Source of the DNA: CAWAPS01 sp963783945
GTDB lineage: Bacteria; Actinomycetota; Acidimicrobiia; Acidimicrobiales; Palsa-688
Length of the DNA: 64,000 nucleotides
NCBI GenBank assembly: GCA_963783945.1
Contig: CAWAPS010000019.1
Coordinates: forward strand, 806,001-870,000
Reading direction: 5' to 3'
Of this stretch, positions 1 through 8,397 are shown one piece after another; within the stretch, counting starts at the first letter, position 1; the number at the start of each line of letters is the position of its first letter. The translations under genes and the position numbers were made by a program. The notes beneath the pieces were generated by a model. That model was not told where the DNA came from and did not search any database. It saw only the letters and a program-made list of their open reading frames with translations.

Positions 1-222
1 GATCTTGAAGGCGACATGACCCAGGCCGGTGCCGAGATCGAGCACCCGCATTCCTGGTGCGATACCGGCGCGGCCCAGAAACACCTCCGTCGGCGCGGCA
101 ATGCTGGCGGCCTGCGCATCCAAACGAGCCAGCTCGGATTCTGACGCCCCAAGCGAGTACGCCTGCACTTCTGCCACCGTTCGACCCCCCGTCGGTAAGT
201 ATCGTCCGGCCGTGGTGGCCAT
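1..222 (-). CDS. Class I SAM-dependent methyltransferase, N-terminal part (cut by window edge)
   Basis: An open frame runs from an ATG at 222 down to base 1 without a stop, giving 74 codons. The last visible residues contain VLDLGTGLG, the glycine-rich motif I that binds S-adenosylmethionine in class I methyltransferases, at about residues 61-69. The short helical stretch before it fits the usual lead-in. The substrate cannot be told because the rest of the Rossmann fold lies outside the window. The gene is transcribed away from the hrpB-type helicase, and the two starts are less than 80 bases apart. The family is seen directly; the function is not. Confidence 0.75.
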   Translation of the reverse strand, partial: MATTAGRYLPTGGRTVAEVQAYSLGASESELARLDAQAASIAAPTEVFLGRAGIAPGMRVLDLGTGLGHVAFKI

Positions 223-297
223 GGATTGTATATGGGCAAGCGGCTGATCATGGCTCTGCCATGTGCTCGCCGGCCACCGGCCCGTAGCGTGCGTCGG

Positions 298-2868
298 GTG
301 ACCAACGCGAGCCGGGGACCTGCCCCCACCGGATTGCCGGTGGAGGACGTCATTCCGGCGCTGCGGTCTGCCCTCGGTGGTGGCACCGCCGTGTTGACGG
401 CCGAAGCGGGTGCCGGCAAGACGACCGTGGTCCCGCTGCGCCTGCTCGATGAGGATTGGCTGGGGGACCGGAGGATCGTCGTCCTGGAACCCCGGCGGGT
501 GGCGGCACGCGCCGCCGCGACGCGCATGTCGGCTCTTCTGGGTGAAGACGTCGGCGGGACGGTCGGCTACGCGACCAGAGATGAACGGCGCATCAGCGAC
601 AGCACTCGGATCGAGGTCGTGACCGAGGGGATACTGACCCGCCGCCTGCAGTCCGACCCTTCCCTGCCGGGCGTGGGCATGGTCGTCTTCGACGAGTTCC
701 ACGAGCGTCATCTTCAGACCGATATGGGCCTGGCCTTCACCCTCGACGCCCGCGAGGTGCTCCGGCCCGACCTGCGGGTGATGGCCATGTCGGCAACGAT
801 CGCCACCGGGCCCGTCGCAACCCTCCTCGGCGGGGCCCCCGTCGTCATCAGTGCCGGACGGACATTCCCCGTCGAGATCAAGTGGGCGCCCATGCCTGGC
901 CGGGCCCGCCTGGCCCCCGGCGTGGCCACGGCGGTGCGCACAGCCGTGGCCTACGAGCCGGGGGATGTGCTGGTGTTCCTTCCTGGCGTGGCCGAGATCC
1001 GGGCCGTCACCGCCGCCCTGGGCGATCCGGACGGCGTCGACGTCGTGCCCCTGCACGGCGGCCTCCGGGCGAGCGAGCAGGATCGGGCGCTGCGGGCCGG
1101 GCTCCGCAGGAGAGTCGTCCTGGCCACGGACCTGGCGGAGACCAGCGTGACGGTGGAAGGGGTGGGAGTAGTGATCGACGCCGGCCTGGCCCGCCGTCCG
1201 TCTTATGATCCGGCCAGCGGCCTGACCCGGCTGCGCACCATGCTGGCGTCAAGGGCGTCGGCGGATCAGAGGGCGGGGCGGGCCGGACGCCTCGGCCCGG
1301 GCGTGGCCTACCGGCTCTGGTCCGAATCAGAACACGCGGGCCGCCGCCTGTGGCCCGATCCCGAGATCGTCAACACCGACCTGGCAGGCGTGGCCCTCGA
1401 GCTGGCGGTGTGGGGCGCGGCTCCGGGGGAACTGCGATGGCTCAACCCGCCGCCGCCTGCCGCCGTGGTGAAGGCGCAGGAGTTGCTCGAAGAGCTCGGC
1501 GCTACCGATGGCGGCCGGCCCACGTCGCTCGGCCGCCGGCTGTCCGCCCTACCCCTCCACCCCCGGCTGGGGGCCATGCTGCTCGCCGCCCCGGCGCCGG
1601 CCCGGCGCACCGCCGGTCTCTTGGCCGCCCTGCTCTCCGAACGTGACATCTTCCGTCGCGACGGCTCTGACCCCACCGCCGACGTGACCTCGCGTCTGGC
1701 CGTTCTGCGCCGCAATGGTCCGGCGCCGGCCGAGGTGGACCGGGCCGCCCTGGCGACCGTGCGCCGCCGGGCGAAGGAGCTGACGCGCCGGGCCGGGCGC
1801 CTCGCAGTCGACGAGGAGGAGCTGACGCGCCGGGCCGGGGGCCCCGCAGTCGACGAGGAGGACAGCGACCCCGGTCCTCTGCTCGCCGCCGCCTACCCGG
1901 ACCGCATCGCCCAGGCTCGCGGCGGCAGCCGCTACCGCCTGCGCCATGGCGGTGGCGCGGTCCTGGCCGACCGCGATCCGCTGGCCGGCACCCCCTGGCT
2001 GGTGGCCGCCGACATCGACGGTGGCGAAGGCGGGCCGGGCCGGGCCGACGGCCGGATCCGCCTGGCCGCTCCAATCGACCGCGATGACGTCGAGCGCATC
2101 GGACGCGACCATGTCCGCCGCGTGGTCCGCCTCGAGTGGGACGAGGCTTCTGACGATCTGCGAGCGGTCACCGAACGCACCCTCGACGCCCTGGTCCTCG
2201 ACACGGCTCGAGGAACCGCCCGTCGGGGCGCCGACACCACCGAGGCGCTCGTCGCCCGAGCCTTGGATACGGGGCTCGGTGTCCTCGGCTGGACGGCTTC
2301 GACCCGGGCGCTCCAGGCCCGGGTGGGCTGGGCCCGAAGGACCCGCGGCGACAGCTGGCCCGACGTCTCGGATCGGGCCCTGGCCGGGCGGGCGAACGAC
2401 TGGCTCGGTGGCGCCCTGCGCCAGGCCACGGGCCGGGCCGACCTGGCCCGCATCGACCCGTCCGGGGCCATCCGCGCTGCGCTGGGGTCCCGAGCCCACG
2501 ACCTCGATCGCATGGTGCCGCCCACCATCAAGCTGGCCGGAGGCCGGCGGGTACCCATCGACTACAGCGATGACCGTCCTCGCATCTCGGTGCCCGCCCA
2601 AGACCTGTACGGCACCTCGGTCCATCCGACCATCGCCGACGGCACGGTCCCCCTCACCGTCGAGGTCCTCTCCCCCGCCGGCCGGCCCATCCAGGTCACC
2701 GCCGACCTGCCTGCTTTCTGGCGAGGATCCTGGCAGCAGGTGCGCAAGGAGATGGCGGGCCGTTACCCCAAACACGCCTGGCCCGAGAACCCCACCAGCG
2801 CGAGCCGGGGCGGCGCCAACGCTGACCGGCAGAAGCGCCGGCCCTTGGCCCCGGCCGTCGGACGCTGA
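298..2868 (+). CDS. hrpB: ATP-dependent RNA helicase HrpB
   Basis: HrpB-type DEAH-box helicase of about 856 residues (E. coli HrpB is about 809). Motifs appear in order: Walker A GAGKTT (about residue 38), the DEAH-box variant DEFH followed by ERH, SAT as motif III, and QRAGRAGR as motif VI. An HA2-like region and the HrpB-specific C-terminal domain, ending near FWRGSW, follow. GTG 298 is chosen because family similarity starts soon after it and because the divergent methyltransferase starts at 222; TTG 226, ATG 232 and ATG 250 are in-frame alternatives. A 14-codon tandem duplication lies near the middle. The biological role of HrpB in Actinobacteria is poorly defined. Confidence 0.9.
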   Translation: MTNASRGPAPTGLPVEDVIPALRSALGGGTAVLTAEAGAGKTTVVPLRLLDEDWLGDRRIVVLEPRRVAARAAATRMSALLGEDVGGTVGYATRDERRISDSTRIEVVTEGILTRRLQSDPSLPGVGMVVFDEFHERHLQTDMGLAFTLDAREVLRPDLRVMAMSATIATGPVATLLGGAPVVISAGRTFPVEIKWAPMPGRARLAPGVATAVRTAVAYEPGDVLVFLPGVAEIRAVTAALGDPDGVDVVPLHGGLRASEQDRALRAGLRRRVVLATDLAETSVTVEGVGVVIDAGLARRPSYDPASGLTRLRTMLASRASADQRAGRAGRLGPGVAYRLWSESEHAGRRLWPDPEIVNTDLAGVALELAVWGAAPGELRWLNPPPPAAVVKAQELLEELGATDGGRPTSLGRRLSALPLHPRLGAMLLAAPAPARRTAGLLAALLSERDIFRRDGSDPTADVTSRLAVLRRNGPAPAEVDRAALATVRRRAKELTRRAGRLAVDEEELTRRAGGPAVDEEDSDPGPLLAAAYPDRIAQARGGSRYRLRHGGGAVLADRDPLAGTPWLVAADIDGGEGGPGRADGRIRLAAPIDRDDVERIGRDHVRRVVRLEWDEASDDLRAVTERTLDALVLDTARGTARRGADTTEALVARALDTGLGVLGWTASTRALQARVGWARRTRGDSWPDVSDRALAGRANDWLGGALRQATGRADLARIDPSGAIRAALGSRAHDLDRMVPPTIKLAGGRRVPIDYSDDRPRISVPAQDLYGTSVHPTIADGTVPLTVEVLSPAGRPIQVTADLPAFWRGSWQQVRKEMAGRYPKHAWPENPTSASRGGANADRQKRRPLAPAVGR
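1777..1860 (+). repeat. 42-bp tandem duplication inside hrpB
   Basis: Two adjacent 42-bp copies, 1777-1818 and 1819-1860, differ at only two bases. Each encodes 14 residues beginning ELTRRAG and ending VDEE, so the reading frame is kept. The repeat lies between the HA2-like region and the C-terminal HrpB domain, probably in a charged helical linker. The near-identity suggests a recent slippage or duplication event. Confidence 0.9.
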
Positions 2869-2985
2869 GGGCCCTGCGGGCGGCGAGGAGTGAACCGGGT
2901 GGTGCCGTGATCGGCCTACAGCCGGAACGACGTGGCGGGACGCCTGGTTAGGTGCGGCCGCGGCCACCCAATCGACCGGCGACGC

Positions 2986-3456
2986 TTACCGCGGCGTCAG
3001 CAGGGCGACTCGGGCGCCGGCGGCCCATGCGAGGTAGAGGTCGTCCGGGCGGGGGTCTCCGCGCTCGTCGAACCCGATGCTGTTGAACTTGGCGAACTGG
3101 TGGTTGTCGCGGGCCATCATCGCGAAGTGCTCGACGACCCCGGTCTGGTCGGCCAGCACTTGAACGTCTGCCGTCCGCCGCTTGCCAAGCAAGCGGATCT
3201 GCACCGGTTCGCCGCTGCGCAGGTTGTGCATCCAGGAAAACTGAGTACCGACGAGCAGGTTTCGGTTGTGGTGGGTATAGGCGACAGGGACGCTGTAATG
3301 GCGTCCGGACTTGCGGCCCACCACGTACACGGTGATCAGGCGCTTACCCACCACGCGGGATATCAGCGGTGCCCGCAACAGCCCGCGGACTATTTTGTTC
3401 ACCAGCCCTTGCCCGGGCAGGGTCTGCGCCCTCACGGTTGTTGTCGCCTTGCTCAT
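2986..3456 (-). CDS. Deazaflavin (F420)-dependent nitroreductase family protein, Ddn-like
   Basis: 156-aa protein of the split-barrel family that includes M. tuberculosis Ddn (F420H2-dependent quinone/nitro reductase). Visible family features are a basic N-terminal helix, the YVVGRKSGRHYSVPVAY strand pair, a WMHNLRSG segment and a final LYLAWAAG segment. ATG 3456 is preferred over TTG 3462 because an AAAGGAG Shine-Dalgarno lies six bases upstream of it. The gene stands alone between hrpB and the export operon. F420 use is inferred from the family; the natural substrate is unknown. Confidence 0.85.
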   Translation of the reverse strand: MSKATTTVRAQTLPGQGLVNKIVRGLLRAPLISRVVGKRLITVYVVGRKSGRHYSVPVAYTHHNRNLLVGTQFSWMHNLRSGEPVQIRLLGKRRTADVQVLADQTGVVEHFAMMARDNHQFAKFNSIGFDERGDPRPDDLYLAWAAGARVALLTPR

Positions 3457-3660
3457 CGGCAACTCCTTTCTCGCTGCGATCGTTCTGCGTCCTGCCGGCG
3501 AGCGCTCGAGGCTCCGTTCGCGGCGAGGTGCCTTTCCTCTCTGACACCCGGCAGGGGGCAGACGTGACGCCGGGTTTGGTCCTCAAAGGCAAATCGGTCT
3601 CGGGAGGGGTATGGAATCCTGCTGGGACCTGGCTGAGACACAGATCCGGGGCGGGTGGTC

Positions 3661-4272
3661 CTAGCTCCCCGTGGGGCCGAACCCGCTGGGCCGCCCGCCG
3701 CCCGTGCCGACCACTGTGCGGGTATTTGTGGTGGCGGACTTGGTGCTCGAGGACGGCACGGGTTGGGACGGATCGGCCAGCACGACGGCCTGGCCACTGG
3801 TAAGACCGGACGTGATCTGGGTGTACACCGTCCCGACCAGGCCGGTCCTGACTTTCTGCTGTACCTCCTTTCCACCGCGGTCCAGTTCCACGTAGGAGGT
3901 GTTGGTGGCCGTGGTGTGCACGGCGGAGGTCGGCACGACCAGCGCCCGGTTGGCTTCGGACAGGTCGATGGTCATCTGGGCGGCCGAGCCTGACGCCAAT
4001 TGGCCCGTCGGCGACGTGATGGTCGCCACCACCGGATAGGTGTAGCTCGAGCCGCTTCCCTCGGCCGGTCCCACCCGGGTCACCGTGGCCGTGAGCGCTG
4101 CGGTGGTCCCGTCGACGCTGATCTGGGCATCCTGGCCGACCTTGACGTCCTGGACCTGGGTGGTGGTGAGCGTGGCGGTGACCTCATAGCTGTCCCAGTT
4201 GACGATCGTGACGTCCTGGGTCGTGGACCCGGCCGTCACGTGGTCACCGCTCGCCAGGCCGACCGACTCCAC
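3661..4272 (-). CDS. Second export adaptor, C-terminal part (out of frame with its N-terminal part)
   Basis: This frame carries the C-terminal half of a HlyD/MacA-type membrane-fusion protein: a lipoyl-hybrid return strand (SGTVESVGLASGDHV), the beta-barrel domain with VTATLTTTQ, and a membrane-proximal domain ending in a Gly/Pro tail. The frame is open upstream of ATG 4272 to about 4490 and reads as the natural continuation of the coiled-coil hairpin. The matching N-terminal half (4364-5596) is in another frame, so the annotated ATG is probably not a real start. Either the gene is broken by one extra base, or the sequence has an error, or the frame shifts during translation. Confidence 0.7.
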   Translation of the reverse strand: MESVGLASGDHVTAGSTTQDVTIVNWDSYEVTATLTTTQVQDVKVGQDAQISVDGTTAALTATVTRVGPAEGSGSSYTYPVVATITSPTGQLASGSAAQMTIDLSEANRALVVPTSAVHTTATNTSYVELDRGGKEVQQKVRTGLVGTVYTQITSGLTSGQAVVLADPSQPVPSSSTKSATTNTRTVVGTGGGRPSGFGPTGS

Positions 4273-4363
4273 CGTGCCGGAGATCGGCGCGGTGAGGGTC
4301 GCAGCCGCAAGCGACTGCTGGGCGTTGACGACCGCGGCCTTGTCGGAATCGATGGTTGCCTCG

Positions 4364-5596
4364 TCACTGGCCAGCTGTTGGGGCGTGTCGGTGGAGGTTG
4401 CGGCGGCCGAGGCTGATCCGCTCGAACTCGGCGTGGTCCGACCGCCGGCGCTCGACGAGGTGGAGCTTGGGCTGCCGCCTGACCGGCTTTCGCGCTGACT
4501 GGCTTTCCCCTGACCGGCTGCCGCTTGGCTGGCTGCTGGTCGACGGGGACGGGGTGCTGCTGGACGAGCCAGTGGTGGGGGCGGTTGGCTTGGCTTCGGT
4601 GGAGAGGAGGTCGGCCAGCGCCGTCTCGGCCGTGGCCAGGGTCATTTCGTCGGTTGCGACCCGTTGCTCGGCCCCGCTCGCGGTGGTGAGGGCTCCGGCG
4701 CACGCCGCGCTGGCACCATCGGCGGTGCTCTCAGCCGGCGAGGTGGTCGAGGTGGTCGGGGTAGTGCGGGCCGTGGTCGGGGTAGTGCGGGCCGTGGTCG
4801 GCGAAGTGGTCGACGTGGACGGCGAAGTGGTCGACGTGGACGGCGAAGTGGTCGGCGTGGTCGGCGTGGACGGGGTAGTGCTGGCCGTGGACGGGGTGGT
4901 GGTGGTTGTGGTCTCCTGCGGGGAGGAGGCGCTCGAGCAGACCTGTTGCATGGTGGTCAGATCGGCTGCCGCGATCTGCATGTCGGTGTCGACCGCATGC
5001 TGGTCGGTCACGATCGCCGCCTGGTCTTTGCCGAGCGAGCCGCTGCCCGATCCTGCTCCGGGGCCGGATCCGTTGGTGCCCGTCGCTGCCGTCAGCACGA
5101 CCGTCGCGGTGTCGGTGGACGCCGCCGTGGTGCTTGCGGCCGGGGCGCCGGCTTGGACGGCAGAACTGCTTCCGGTCGACGAGGGGGACGATGATGAAGA
5201 CGAAGAGGACTCGTCCGCCTCGTCCTCGGTCAGCTTGGCCGCGGCTGAGGCCAGGGTAGATTGGGCCTCGCTCAGATCGGCCTCGAGGCCGGTGGTGGCG
5301 ATGGTGGCGATGGTCTGGCCAGCGGTGACACGTTCTCCTTTGGTGACATCGACCGATACGACCGCGCCGGAGACCTGGAAGTCGGCGACCGCCTGGTTGA
5401 CCGGTTGGACCGTGCCCGACGCGCCGAGCGTGGCGCTCACCGACGAGGACCGTACGATCGAGGTGCGATAGTCGGTGGTCCCGGAGGCGGATGTGGCCGA
5501 CAGGCCTGCACCGACGCCGGTACCCGCGACGACGAGAAGGCCAGTGGCGACGACCCGCCGGCGGGTGCCTCGCCGGCGGCTCCGGGAGTTAGCCAC
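4364..5596 (-). CDS. Second export adaptor (HlyD/MacA-like), N-terminal part, frameshifted
   Basis: N-terminal half of a periplasmic-adaptor-like protein. It has an Arg-rich start, one membrane anchor (about residues 15-35), a half lipoyl domain (ASGTVQPV to VTAGQTIATI), then a very long Ser/Thr/Pro-rich insertion where the coiled coil would be. GTG 5596 overlaps the stop of the upstream lipoprotein gene by eight bases, which implies translational coupling; an upstream in-frame ATG lies at 5656. After about residue 355 the frame leaves the expected sequence (KPVRRQPKLHL onward looks like out-of-frame translation). The true continuation is in the frame of 3661-4272. Confidence 0.7.
   Translation of the reverse strand: MANSRSRRRGTRRRVVATGLLVVAGTGVGAGLSATSASGTTDYRTSIVRSSSVSATLGASGTVQPVNQAVADFQVSGAVVSVDVTKGERVTAGQTIATIATTGLEADLSEAQSTLASAAAKLTEDEADESSSSSSSSPSSTGSSSAVQAGAPAASTTAASTDTATVVLTAATGTNGSGPGAGSGSGSLGKDQAAIVTDQHAVDTDMQIAAADLTTMQQVCSSASSPQETTTTTTPSTASTTPSTPTTPTTSPSTSTTSPSTSTTSPTTARTTPTTARTTPTTSTTSPAESTADGASAACAGALTTASGAEQRVATDEMTLATAETALADLLSTEAKPTAPTTGSSSSTPSPSTSSQPSGSRSGESQSARKPVRRQPKLHLVERRRSDHAEFERISLGRRNLHRHAPTAGQ
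4761..4865 (-). repeat. Five imperfect 21-bp tandem repeats in the adaptor's Thr/Ser/Pro linker
   Basis: Units at 4761-4781, 4782-4802, 4803-4823, 4824-4844 and 4845-4865 have a 21-bp period. Units 1 and 2 are almost identical, as are units 3 and 4. On the minus strand they encode seven-residue TTSP/TARTTP-type repeats. Such an array can change length by slippage and is a weak spot for assembly. Confidence 0.85.
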
Positions 5597-6443
5597 TGGT
5601 CGTCCCCGACGCCAACGGGCCCCCTCGTCCGAAGCCCGTCGTGCACGTCGTGCCACCGGTCGAGGTGATCGTGACGGACGAGGCGTTGACCGCCCCGCTG
5701 GCGGCCTTCGGGCCCATGGCCGTCACGCACGCACCCACCGCCAGGCTGCTCGATGTGGTCGACTTCGTCTCCCGCACGCTGGCGGTCGACGCCAGGGCGA
5801 TGGTCACGACGGACGCGGTGCCGCTGGTCGACCCGCCGGTGCGGCTGGTCCCGTCTACGGTCAGCGAGTCACCTGAGACCGACGCGACCTTGCCCGTGAC
5901 GAACGTTCCGTTGCTCGCCCCGGCGAACCCCCCGCCGGTCTGACCGCCCGACGGGCCGCCGGAGGGGGCGCGGCCTGATGAAGCGCCCTCAGCCGTGCCG
6001 CCCGGTGGCGTTCCCCCGCCGGTGGGCGGCCCTCCGGTGCCCGGCCCGGCGGTGGTCGGGCAGGCCCCCGACGAAGACGGAGAGGACACGGTCACGGACT
6101 GGGCGGTGATCTTGCCGCCGGCCGTCGTGCCGCTGATACTGACGCAGTCTCCGGCGGCCAGTGACGAAGCGGTGAGGGTGACGGTCTGGCGAAAGGCGGT
6201 CGAATCCGTCCAGGTGACCTTGGTGTCGGTGGAGGAGGAAACTTTCACTTCCATGGACTGACCGGACAGCACGGCGACGGTCCCGGACGCGACGGGAAAG
6301 CCGCCGCCGGCTGCGGGCCCACCCGTGCTCCCCGAGCTGCTCGTGGGTTTGGTGGAGCTGCCGCAGCTGGCGAGGGCGCCGGCCAGCGCCAGTGCGGTTG
6401 CCGCCGCGGAGAGCTTTCGGGTGTGAACCTTGAGAGAAGTCAT
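5589..6443 (-). CDS. Putative lipoprotein with two DUF5666-like domains
   Basis: 284-aa exported protein. The N-terminus has Lys/Arg residues, a hydrophobic stretch and a lipobox LASC (Cys about residue 27), indicating a lipid-anchored surface protein. Two repeats follow, each with the pattern SGTV/TGKVASVSGDSLTV, a Thr/Ser-rich beta region and AxGxCV, resembling DUF5666. They are separated by a Gly/Pro-rich linker. The gene sits between the MacB-like permease and the frameshifted adaptor, overlapping the latter by eight bases, so it is probably a structural accessory of the exporter. Its biochemical role is unknown. Confidence 0.75.
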   Translation of the reverse strand: MTSLKVHTRKLSAAATALALAGALASCGSSTKPTSSSGSTGGPAAGGGFPVASGTVAVLSGQSMEVKVSSSTDTKVTWTDSTAFRQTVTLTASSLAAGDCVSISGTTAGGKITAQSVTVSSPSSSGACPTTAGPGTGGPPTGGGTPPGGTAEGASSGRAPSGGPSGGQTGGGFAGASNGTFVTGKVASVSGDSLTVDGTSRTGGSTSGTASVVTIALASTASVRETKSTTSSSLAVGACVTAMGPKAASGAVNASSVTITSTGGTTCTTGFGRGGPLASGTTSG

Positions 6444-6472
6444 GTGCAGTGTTTCCTTTGGTAGCGAGTGAC

Positions 6473-7711
6473 TTATTCGTTGCGCAGGGCGTCGATCGGG
6501 GCCAGGCGGGCGGCCCGGGACGCCGGATAGACGCCAAAGACCACCCCGATGGCCACTGCGACCGCGATGGCAAGGGCGGTGGCCGGGACCGACAGGGCGA
6601 TGGGGTAGCCGATGGCCGTCGGCAGCAGCTTGGTGCCGGCGTAGGCGAGCGTCGCCCCGACCGCTCCGCCGAGCAGGCCCAGGACGGAGGCCTCGAGCAG
6701 GAACTGGCCGCGGATAGCAGCCGGCTTGGCGCCTAGGGCTTTGCGCAGCCCGATCTCCCGGACCCGCTCGGTGACCGAGACCAGCATGATGTTCATGACC
6801 CCGATGCCGCCGACGAGAAGGGAGATCCCGGCGATGCCGGCGAGGAGCACGGTGAGGGTCTTGTCGACGGAGGTCGCGGCAGACACCAGCGAGGCCGGGG
6901 AGGAGATGGTGAAGTCGGCGTCGGAGACGGTGGTGATGTGGTGCAACGCCAGCAGTTCGGCGTCGGCCTCCTGGTAGGCGGAGGAGAGGGTCGAGTTGGA
7001 CGTGGACTCGATCAGGATGGAGCTCAGCGAGGTCGAACCGAAGATCCGCTCGGTGGCCGTGCTGAGCGGGACGATCACCTGGTCGTCCTGGTTGGTGCCC
7101 GTCGTCGACGACAAGTCGCCCACCGAGTTGAGGACGCCGATGACGGTGAGCGGAACGCCATCAATATTGATCGTTTGACCGACTGGATCCTGGCCGCTGA
7201 AAAGTTCGGATGCGGTGTCGGAACCGATCACCGCCACCGCGGCGTTGTCGGTGACGTCCTGGTCGTCGAGGAACCGTCCCTCGGTGACCGAACGGTTACG
7301 GACCGCTTGCCAGGTGGTCGTGGTGCCGTTGACCGTCGTCGTCCATGTTGACGAGTTGGCGGCGTCAGTCACTTCCTCCGAGGAGGACACCATGGGCGCC
7401 ACCGCCTTGATGTCGGGCGCCACCGTCTGGGACGAGAGGGCGGTGGCGTCGATCTCGGTCAGGGTGGAAGCGGTGCCGAATCCTTCCCGCACCCCGGTGG
7501 AAGAAGTGGTGCTGCCGGGGGAGACCGTGAGCAGGTTGGTCCCGAGAGAGTCGATGGCCGACTTCACCTGGTCCTGGGCGCCCTGCCCGAGCCCGATGGT
7601 GAGGATCACCGCGGCGATGCCGATCATGATGCCGAGGACCGTGAGCCCGGACCGGAGACGGTGGCTGCGCAGGGCCTCCAGAGCGGTCCTGATGGTGTCG
7701 ACGGGGCTCAT
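6473..7711 (-). CDS. MacB-like ABC transporter permease
   Basis: 412-aa FtsX/MacB-type permease. TM1 is at about residues 20-42 (LTVLGIMIGIAAVILTIGLG), followed by a large extracytoplasmic MacB_PCD domain (about 45-270) and three C-terminal TM helices in an FtsX domain containing VTERVREIGLRKALGAK, the coupling segment that contacts the ATPase. The start ATG overlaps the stop of the ATPase gene by four bases (ATGA). It belongs to an operon of adaptor, ATPase, permease, lipoprotein and adaptor. Family knowledge predicts mechanotransmission-type export of a peptide, lipid or drug; the substrate is unknown. Confidence 0.9.
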   Translation of the reverse strand: MSPVDTIRTALEALRSHRLRSGLTVLGIMIGIAAVILTIGLGQGAQDQVKSAIDSLGTNLLTVSPGSTTSSTGVREGFGTASTLTEIDATALSSQTVAPDIKAVAPMVSSSEEVTDAANSSTWTTTVNGTTTTWQAVRNRSVTEGRFLDDQDVTDNAAVAVIGSDTASELFSGQDPVGQTINIDGVPLTVIGVLNSVGDLSSTTGTNQDDQVIVPLSTATERIFGSTSLSSILIESTSNSTLSSAYQEADAELLALHHITTVSDADFTISSPASLVSAATSVDKTLTVLLAGIAGISLLVGGIGVMNIMLVSVTERVREIGLRKALGAKPAAIRGQFLLEASVLGLLGGAVGATLAYAGTKLLPTAIGYPIALSVPATALAIAVAVAIGVVFGVYPASRAARLAPIDALRNE

Positions 7712-8397
7712 GCCCGGACCTCAGCCGGCCGCACGATCAGGCCGTCGCGCAGGCGGATGGACCGCTCGGCGACGCCGGCGATTTCGTGGTCGTGGGTGAT
7801 CACGACCAGTGTTCGTCCGGACCCGTGCAACTCGTCCAGCAACTCCAGCACGTCGGCCGCCGACGCCGAGTCCAGAGCGCCGGTCGGCTCGTCAGCCAGT
7901 ATCAGCGCCGGATCACCGACGAGGGCCCGAGCCACCGCCACTCTCTGCTGCTGCCCCCCGGACAGCTCCCCGGGTCGGTGGTCGACCCGGTTGCCCAGGC
8001 CGACCCGGTCCAACGCCTCCAAAGCCCGCTGCTTGCGCTCCCTCCGGCGCACCCCGGCGTAGACGAGTGGGACCTCGACGTTGCGCCACGCCGGCAACGT
8101 CGGCAGCAGGTTGAACTGCTGAAACACGAATCCGATGTGCTGGTTGCGCGCCTCGGCCAGGGCGATCTCATCCATGTGGCTGACGTCCTCACCGCCCAGC
8201 CAGTAGCGGCCGCCGCTCGGGACGTCCAGGCAGCCGAGGATGTTCATGAGGGTGGATTTGCCCGACCCTGAAGGCCCCATGATCGAGACGTACTCGCCCT
8301 CGTCGATCGTCAACGAGATGCCCCGGAGGGCGGCCACCGCCAGCGAACCGGTTCGGTAGACCTTGGTGACCTGCTCCATCTGGATGACCGGGGCCAT
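7708..8397 (-). CDS. MacB/LolD-type ABC transporter ATP-binding protein
   Basis: 229-aa nucleotide-binding subunit. Walker A GPSGSGKST is at residues 41-49, a Q-loop FVFQQFNLLP follows, the signature is LSGGQQQR (about 143-150), Walker B is LILADEPTGALD and the H-loop is VITHD. The sequence is full length for the MacB/LolD/FtsE clade. The upstream adaptor stop and this ATG overlap as TGATG, and the downstream permease overlaps by four bases, so the three are translationally coupled. It would energise the adjacent permease. Confidence 0.95.
   Translation of the reverse strand: MAPVIQMEQVTKVYRTGSLAVAALRGISLTIDEGEYVSIMGPSGSGKSTLMNILGCLDVPSGGRYWLGGEDVSHMDEIALAEARNQHIGFVFQQFNLLPTLPAWRNVEVPLVYAGVRRRERKQRALEALDRVGLGNRVDHRPGELSGGQQQRVAVARALVGDPALILADEPTGALDSASAADVLELLDELHGSGRTLVVITHDHEIAGVAERSIRLRDGLIVRPAEVRA

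Noticed and set aside
1549..2967. Long minus-strand open frame opposite hrpB
   Set aside because: Its residues are Gly/Ala/Arg-rich with no motif, and the plus strand encodes an unmistakable HrpB. It is a GC-rich antisense shadow.
4761..4865. Regular repeats considered as a CRISPR array
   Set aside because: The 21-bp units have no unique spacers and encode an in-frame protein repeat.
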